From Clostridia bacterium (GTDB lineage: Bacteria; Bacillota; Clostridia; Oscillospirales; Acutalibacteraceae), in the NCBI GenBank assembly GCA_017631745.1, contig JAGBSR010000025.1, positions 1 through 8,488 on the forward strand: a stretch of DNA of 8,488 bases. The letters run 5' to 3'. The notes beneath the pieces are model-generated. The model made no database searches and was not told the DNA's origin. It saw only the letters and a program-made list of their open reading frames with translations. How positions within the stretch are numbered: the stretch's first letter is position 1; each line of letters opens with the position of its first letter. Shown here piece by piece: positions 6,117 through 8,488 of this stretch. A program made the position numbers and the translations under genes.

Positions 6117-7016
6117 TTACACGCCTTTCACTAAAATTTCAATCAGCGCTTTCATAGGCTTATTGAGATATTTGTCTTTACGATAAATCACAGCTATCTT
6201 TCTCTTGGTGGAAACCTGATGGATGCTGTAAAAATCAAGGTCGTTTTCAAGAGTGCCGTAATTTTTATAGCTTGAGGGTAAAAGCATAATGCCAAGGCCC
6301 TCTTTTACCATAGCAATAGCAGTTGACAGCTCAGACACGCAAAGACCCACATCAGCCTGAGAGCCGCTTTTTTGCTTGAGGGTATAGAAGTAATCTGTCA
6401 GCAATTGACTGTCCTGAAGAGCGATGAATTTTTCAGAGCCAAGCTTTTTGAAGTCCACACTGCCGTTTTCAGCTAAAGCTTTTATATCACCGCCTTTTTT
6501 ACATACGAGCATTACTTCTTCTTCGGTTACGGGCACGACTTCATAGTCTTTGAGTGATTCCTGAGAGGACAAAACTGTATAAGCAAAGTCAATATTGCCC
6601 TCGCTGAGATCCTTCATAATATCTCCCGTTTTGTTTTCACGGAAGTTAAGACTTACAGCAGGATATTCCTTTGTAAATTCAGCTACAACACCCGGCAGAA
6701 GAAAGGGGGCTCTTGAGGGTGCAATGCCCATAGTAACACTGCCCGATGCACCGGAATCAGCATCGGTAATGCTGTCAAGAGTCTGTGTGTAGGTGTCGAT
6801 AATTTTTCTGGCGCCTTTTATATAAATCTGTCCGTACTGAGTCAGAGTCAGAACTGATGTTGTTCTGTCAAAGAGGCTGACGCCTGCTTCTTTTTCGATT
6901 TTCTGAATCTGCTGACTGAGAGTAGACTGAGAAATATTAAGCTTTGCAGCAGCCTGAGAAAAGTTCATACATTCCGCAAGAGCAAGGACATATTCGAATC
7001 GTTTTAAGTCTGTCAT
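6117..7016 (-). CDS. LysR-family transcriptional regulator
   Basis: A DNA-binding regulator of 299 residues, typical LysR length. The N-terminal winged helix-turn-helix spans about residues 3-60, with the pattern MNFSQAAAKLNISQSTLSQQIQKIEKEAGVSLFDR. The effector-binding domain begins near residue 90 (SGSVTMGIAPSRAPFLLPGVVAEF) and includes the usual NIDFAYTV and GLGIMLLPSSY segments. I choose ATG 7016 because GGAG (7024-7027) lies seven bases upstream. The in-frame TTG at 7034 lies only a few bases from the -10 box at 7039-7044, probably upstream of the transcript start. Most LysR genes are divergent from their target; this one is co-directional, 102 bp before the solute-binding protein gene. 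It is the best candidate controller of that operon, and a cyclic ureide or its product would be a natural inducer, but that is inference. Confidence 0.92.
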   Translation of the reverse strand: MTDLKRFEYVLALAECMNFSQAAAKLNISQSTLSQQIQKIEKEAGVSLFDRTTSVLTLTQYGQIYIKGARKIIDTYTQTLDSITDADSGASGSVTMGIAPSRAPFLLPGVVAEFTKEYPAVSLNFRENKTGDIMKDLSEGNIDFAYTVLSSQESLKDYEVVPVTEEEVMLVCKKGGDIKALAENGSVDFKKLGSEKFIALQDSQLLTDYFYTLKQKSGSQADVGLCVSELSTAIAMVKEGLGIMLLPSSYKNYGTLENDLDFYSIHQVSTKRKIAVIYRKDKYLNKPMKALIEILVKGV

Positions 7017-7023
7017 ATAAACA

Positions 7024-7027
7024 CTCC
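7024..7027 (-). promoter_or_regulatory. Ribosome binding site deciding the LysR start
   Basis: GGAG seven bases before ATG 7016. It lies inside the reading frame that would open at TTG 7034, so it supports the shorter protein. Confidence 0.7.
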
Positions 7028-7038
7028 AATCCAAAATA

Positions 7039-7068
7039 AATATAGCAAAACACCGTGAGGTTTGTCAA
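7039..7068 (-). promoter_or_regulatory. Sigma-A promoter of the LysR gene
   Basis: On the minus strand a perfect TTGACA (7063-7068) is followed after 18 bp by TATATT (7039-7044), a 5/6 match. Transcription would start near 7032, leaving a leader of only about 16 bases, just enough for the GGAG site. Confidence 0.75.
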
Positions 7069-7110
7069 GGCACATTCTGATCATAAATTCAGTGGGAGCA
7101 AGAGGCGGGA

Positions 7111-7199
7111 GGCGGCTCCGTGAAATCGCTGAAATAGATTTCGGAGGGCGTTCCGACGGAACGCCCTCCTGCCGAACTGTGTTCGGCAACGGAGCCGCC
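7111..7199. repeat. GC-rich four-way-junction element (structured RNA or MITE-like repeat)
   Basis: An 89-base block, 56 G or C, with nearly all bases accounted for by nested inverted repeats. The closing stem pairs GGCGGCTCCGT (7111-7121) with ACGGAGCCGCC (7189-7199). Inside it are a 6-bp hairpin (7122-7127 with 7137-7142, 9-base loop), a 12-bp hairpin (7143-7154 with 7158-7169, 3-base loop) and a 7-bp hairpin (7171-7177 with 7181-7187, 3-base loop). Only 7170 and 7188 are unpaired at the junction. The same fold is possible on both strands. It lies between the transporter terminator and the lysR promoter, in neither gene's evident transcript, and I find no open reading frame or clear target-site duplication. 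I do not recognise the family. It could be a mobile miniature repeat, a small RNA or a structured chromosomal site. Confidence 0.75.
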
Positions 7200-7208
7200 G
7201 TGCAAACC

Positions 7209-7237
7209 AAAAATCCGCCTGACTAAAATCAAGCGGA
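7209..7237 (-). terminator. Intrinsic terminator after the GPH transporter
   Basis: On the minus strand TCCGCTTGA (7229-7237) pairs with TCAGGCGGA (7214-7222) through nine pairs including one G-T wobble, with a six-base loop, followed at once by TTTTT (7209-7213). It begins 26 bases after the transporter stop codon. The T-run is on the correct side for the minus strand only. Confidence 0.85.
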
Positions 7238-7263
7238 CTTTGATATTAACTTTTACAGCACAC

Positions 7264-8488
7264 TTACTGTCCTATCCACATTTCTTCAAACTTAAGACCT
7301 GCGATTTTTTCAAGCGAAGCCTTTTCTTCGTCTGTGACAATTGCCACACCTGTTTCTTTCTTTTCTTTGATCTTAGCTCTGATGAAGTTAAGCTTATCCT
7401 TGGTGAGTCTGTAATTCATAATTGAAAGGAATGACAGGAACATAAATACCATGGGTATAAGAGTAAAGCAGATTGTTACACCGAAAACTGCGCTGTCTGA
7501 CTGCTGGGCGGCTTCAAGCTGAGTGTTATAACCGAAGGCTCCAAGAAGCTTGCCGATACCGAAGGAAGCGAAACCGCTGACAAACTTCTTGATAAAGGTT
7601 GAGAATGTAGCAATAACACCCTCTCGTCTTTCACCTGTAATCATTTCGTCTACATCGGTGACATCGGGGAAGATATTGTTCTGTACACTTGCCATACCTG
7701 CAAGACCCAGACCGTACATAAATTCAACAACAAAAATTATCACGGGACTTCCCATACCTCTTGTAAGCCATGCAATTGCAAGAGCTCCCACAGCTACGGG
7801 CATAAAGACTTTAGCCGGCATCTGCTTATTCTTCTTGATTGAAAGGAAGTATGCCGGGAAGAAGCCTAAGACCTCACCCACAGCCTGAACAATTGTCAGC
7901 ATTGAGTAGTCTTTTTCCTGCATAAGCACTGTATCCAGGAAGTAATAGAATGTCTGTGACACAAAAGCAGAGCCGAAAAGCATTATGAATCCGAAAAGGA
8001 AATACTGACGGAAAACTCTGTTTTTGATAACCTTCTTATACTGACCGAGGAACTCGTGAATATCAAGCTTTTCGTTGACCTGACCCAGTGAGCTTTCTTC
8101 TTTTGTACCCTTATAGGTGAAGATAAGCGGTAAGCTTGTCCACAAGCACAAAACGAGAGACATTATCGTGAATCTGCCTCTGTGCTCAGGTGAAAAGCTG
8201 GGTGTTATGAATATGCCATTGATACCGCCGAGCACAAGAGCCGCAACCGCGAATGACGAGTAGCTCGAAACAGCATCCATAACTGTTCTTATGGCATTGA
8301 ACTGTGTTCGCTGATTATAACCGGGAGCTATACCCGGGAGCATAGCCGTGTGGGGTACCATAATCATTGTGCTGACAGTTTTGTAGAACATATAAGCAAA
8401 GATGTAATAAATCATTACGGGAGTAGTGTTGCCCGACTCCTGTGCAGAAGTTGAAATGCCAAATGAGTTCCACATAAGGAAGTATGCA
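7264..8488 (-). CDS. GPH/MFS_2-family sugar:cation symporter, 5' end missing
   Basis: An integral membrane secondary transporter; 407 residues are visible and the frame is still open at the window end. The family is usually about 450-500 residues, so I estimate that the first one or two membrane helices and the loop 2-3 motif are missing. Visible hallmarks are the MVPHTAMLPGIAPGYNQRTQFNAIR segment after an early helix and, in the C-terminal half, TGERREGVIATFSTFIKKFVSGFASFGIGKLLG, the GPH signature loop and helix. About nine hydrophobic segments are seen. The C-terminal tail of about 50 residues is charged (KDKLNFIRAKIKEKKE). Relatives carry glycosides, pentosides or hexuronides with Na+ or H+; the substrate here is unknown. 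It ends before its own terminator and is separated from lysR by about 250 bp, so it is probably a different transcription unit without a demonstrable link to the ureide module. The ATG at 8473-8475 is internal, not the start. Confidence 0.85.
   Translation of the reverse strand, partial: AYFLMWNSFGISTSAQESGNTTPVMIYYIFAYMFYKTVSTMIMVPHTAMLPGIAPGYNQRTQFNAIRTVMDAVSSYSSFAVAALVLGGINGIFITPSFSPEHRGRFTIMSLVLCLWTSLPLIFTYKGTKEESSLGQVNEKLDIHEFLGQYKKVIKNRVFRQYFLFGFIMLFGSAFVSQTFYYFLDTVLMQEKDYSMLTIVQAVGEVLGFFPAYFLSIKKNKQMPAKVFMPVAVGALAIAWLTRGMGSPVIIFVVEFMYGLGLAGMASVQNNIFPDVTDVDEMITGERREGVIATFSTFIKKFVSGFASFGIGKLLGAFGYNTQLEAAQQSDSAVFGVTICFTLIPMVFMFLSFLSIMNYRLTKDKLNFIRAKIKEKKETGVAIVTDEEKASLEKIAGLKFEEMWIGQ

Larger units (their letters stand above)
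7017..7263. other. Intergenic region between GPH transporter and lysR
   Basis: A 247-bp gap holding, in transcription order, the transporter terminator, the four-way-junction element and the lysR promoter. The stretch 7069-7110 between the element and the -35 box shows only a direct duplication of GGCGG (7104-7108 and 7111-7115). I see no coding sequence in the gap. Confidence 0.7.

Noticed and set aside
7017..7034. TTG start adding six residues to the LysR protein
   Set aside because: It lies at about the transcript start, a few bases from the -10 box, and the GGAG site falls inside the added codons.
7098..7205. GCAA on both sides of the four-way-junction element (7098-7101, 7202-7205) as a target-site duplication
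   Set aside because: Only four bases long and placed at unequal distances from the stem ends, so chance explains it.
7550..7888. Plus-strand open frame of 112 codons
   Set aside because: Antisense to the GPH transporter; composition mirrors the membrane gene on the other strand.

Overview
The window looks like a chromosomal piece from a low-to-moderate GC Gram-positive anaerobe, most likely a gut-type member of the Clostridia. The grounds are strong AGGAGG-type ribosome binding sites, a lipoprotein (lipobox LTAC) as the ABC transporter's binding protein, consensus-like sigma-A promoters and short intergenic gaps. This placement is inference; there is no rRNA or other marker gene. Every gene I can support is on the minus strand, so transcription runs from high to low coordinates.

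Layout in order of transcription: (1) 8488-7264, the 5'-truncated remainder of a GPH/MFS_2-type sugar:cation symporter, followed by a good intrinsic terminator (7237-7209). (2) 7199-7111, a GC-rich 89-nt element in which almost every base fits a closed four-way junction of one closing stem and three hairpins. It lies between that terminator and the next promoter and belongs to no gene. (3) 7068-6117, a LysR-family regulator with its own promoter. (4) 6094-1, a seven-gene operon-like array starting from a near-consensus promoter (TTGACT-17-TATAAT) whose -10 box is straddled by a long inverted repeat: lipoprotein solute-binding protein, two LivH/LivM permeases, two LivG/LivF ATPases, an isochorismatase/N-carbamoylsarcosine-amidase-like hydrolase, and a cyclic amidohydrolase (hydantoinase/dihydropyrimidinase/allantoinase superfamily) cut off by the window start. 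The five transporter genes abut or overlap by a few bases. The two enzymes follow after 24 and 83 bp, and the second gap holds a near-perfect 30-bp palindrome.

Read together, the array looks like a complete import-and-degradation module for a small cyclic ureide. The HAAT-type transporter would bring it in, the amidohydrolase would open the ring to an N-carbamoyl (ureido) compound, and the amidase would split that to an amino acid, CO2 and ammonia. Candidate substrates are hydantoins (including 1-methylhydantoin derived from creatinine), dihydropyrimidines or allantoin-like compounds; the sequence does not decide between them. The LysR protein just upstream is the obvious candidate regulator. 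The most unusual items are the four-way-junction element, the two promoter/leader palindromes, and the pairing of a HAAT transporter with these two hydrolases.
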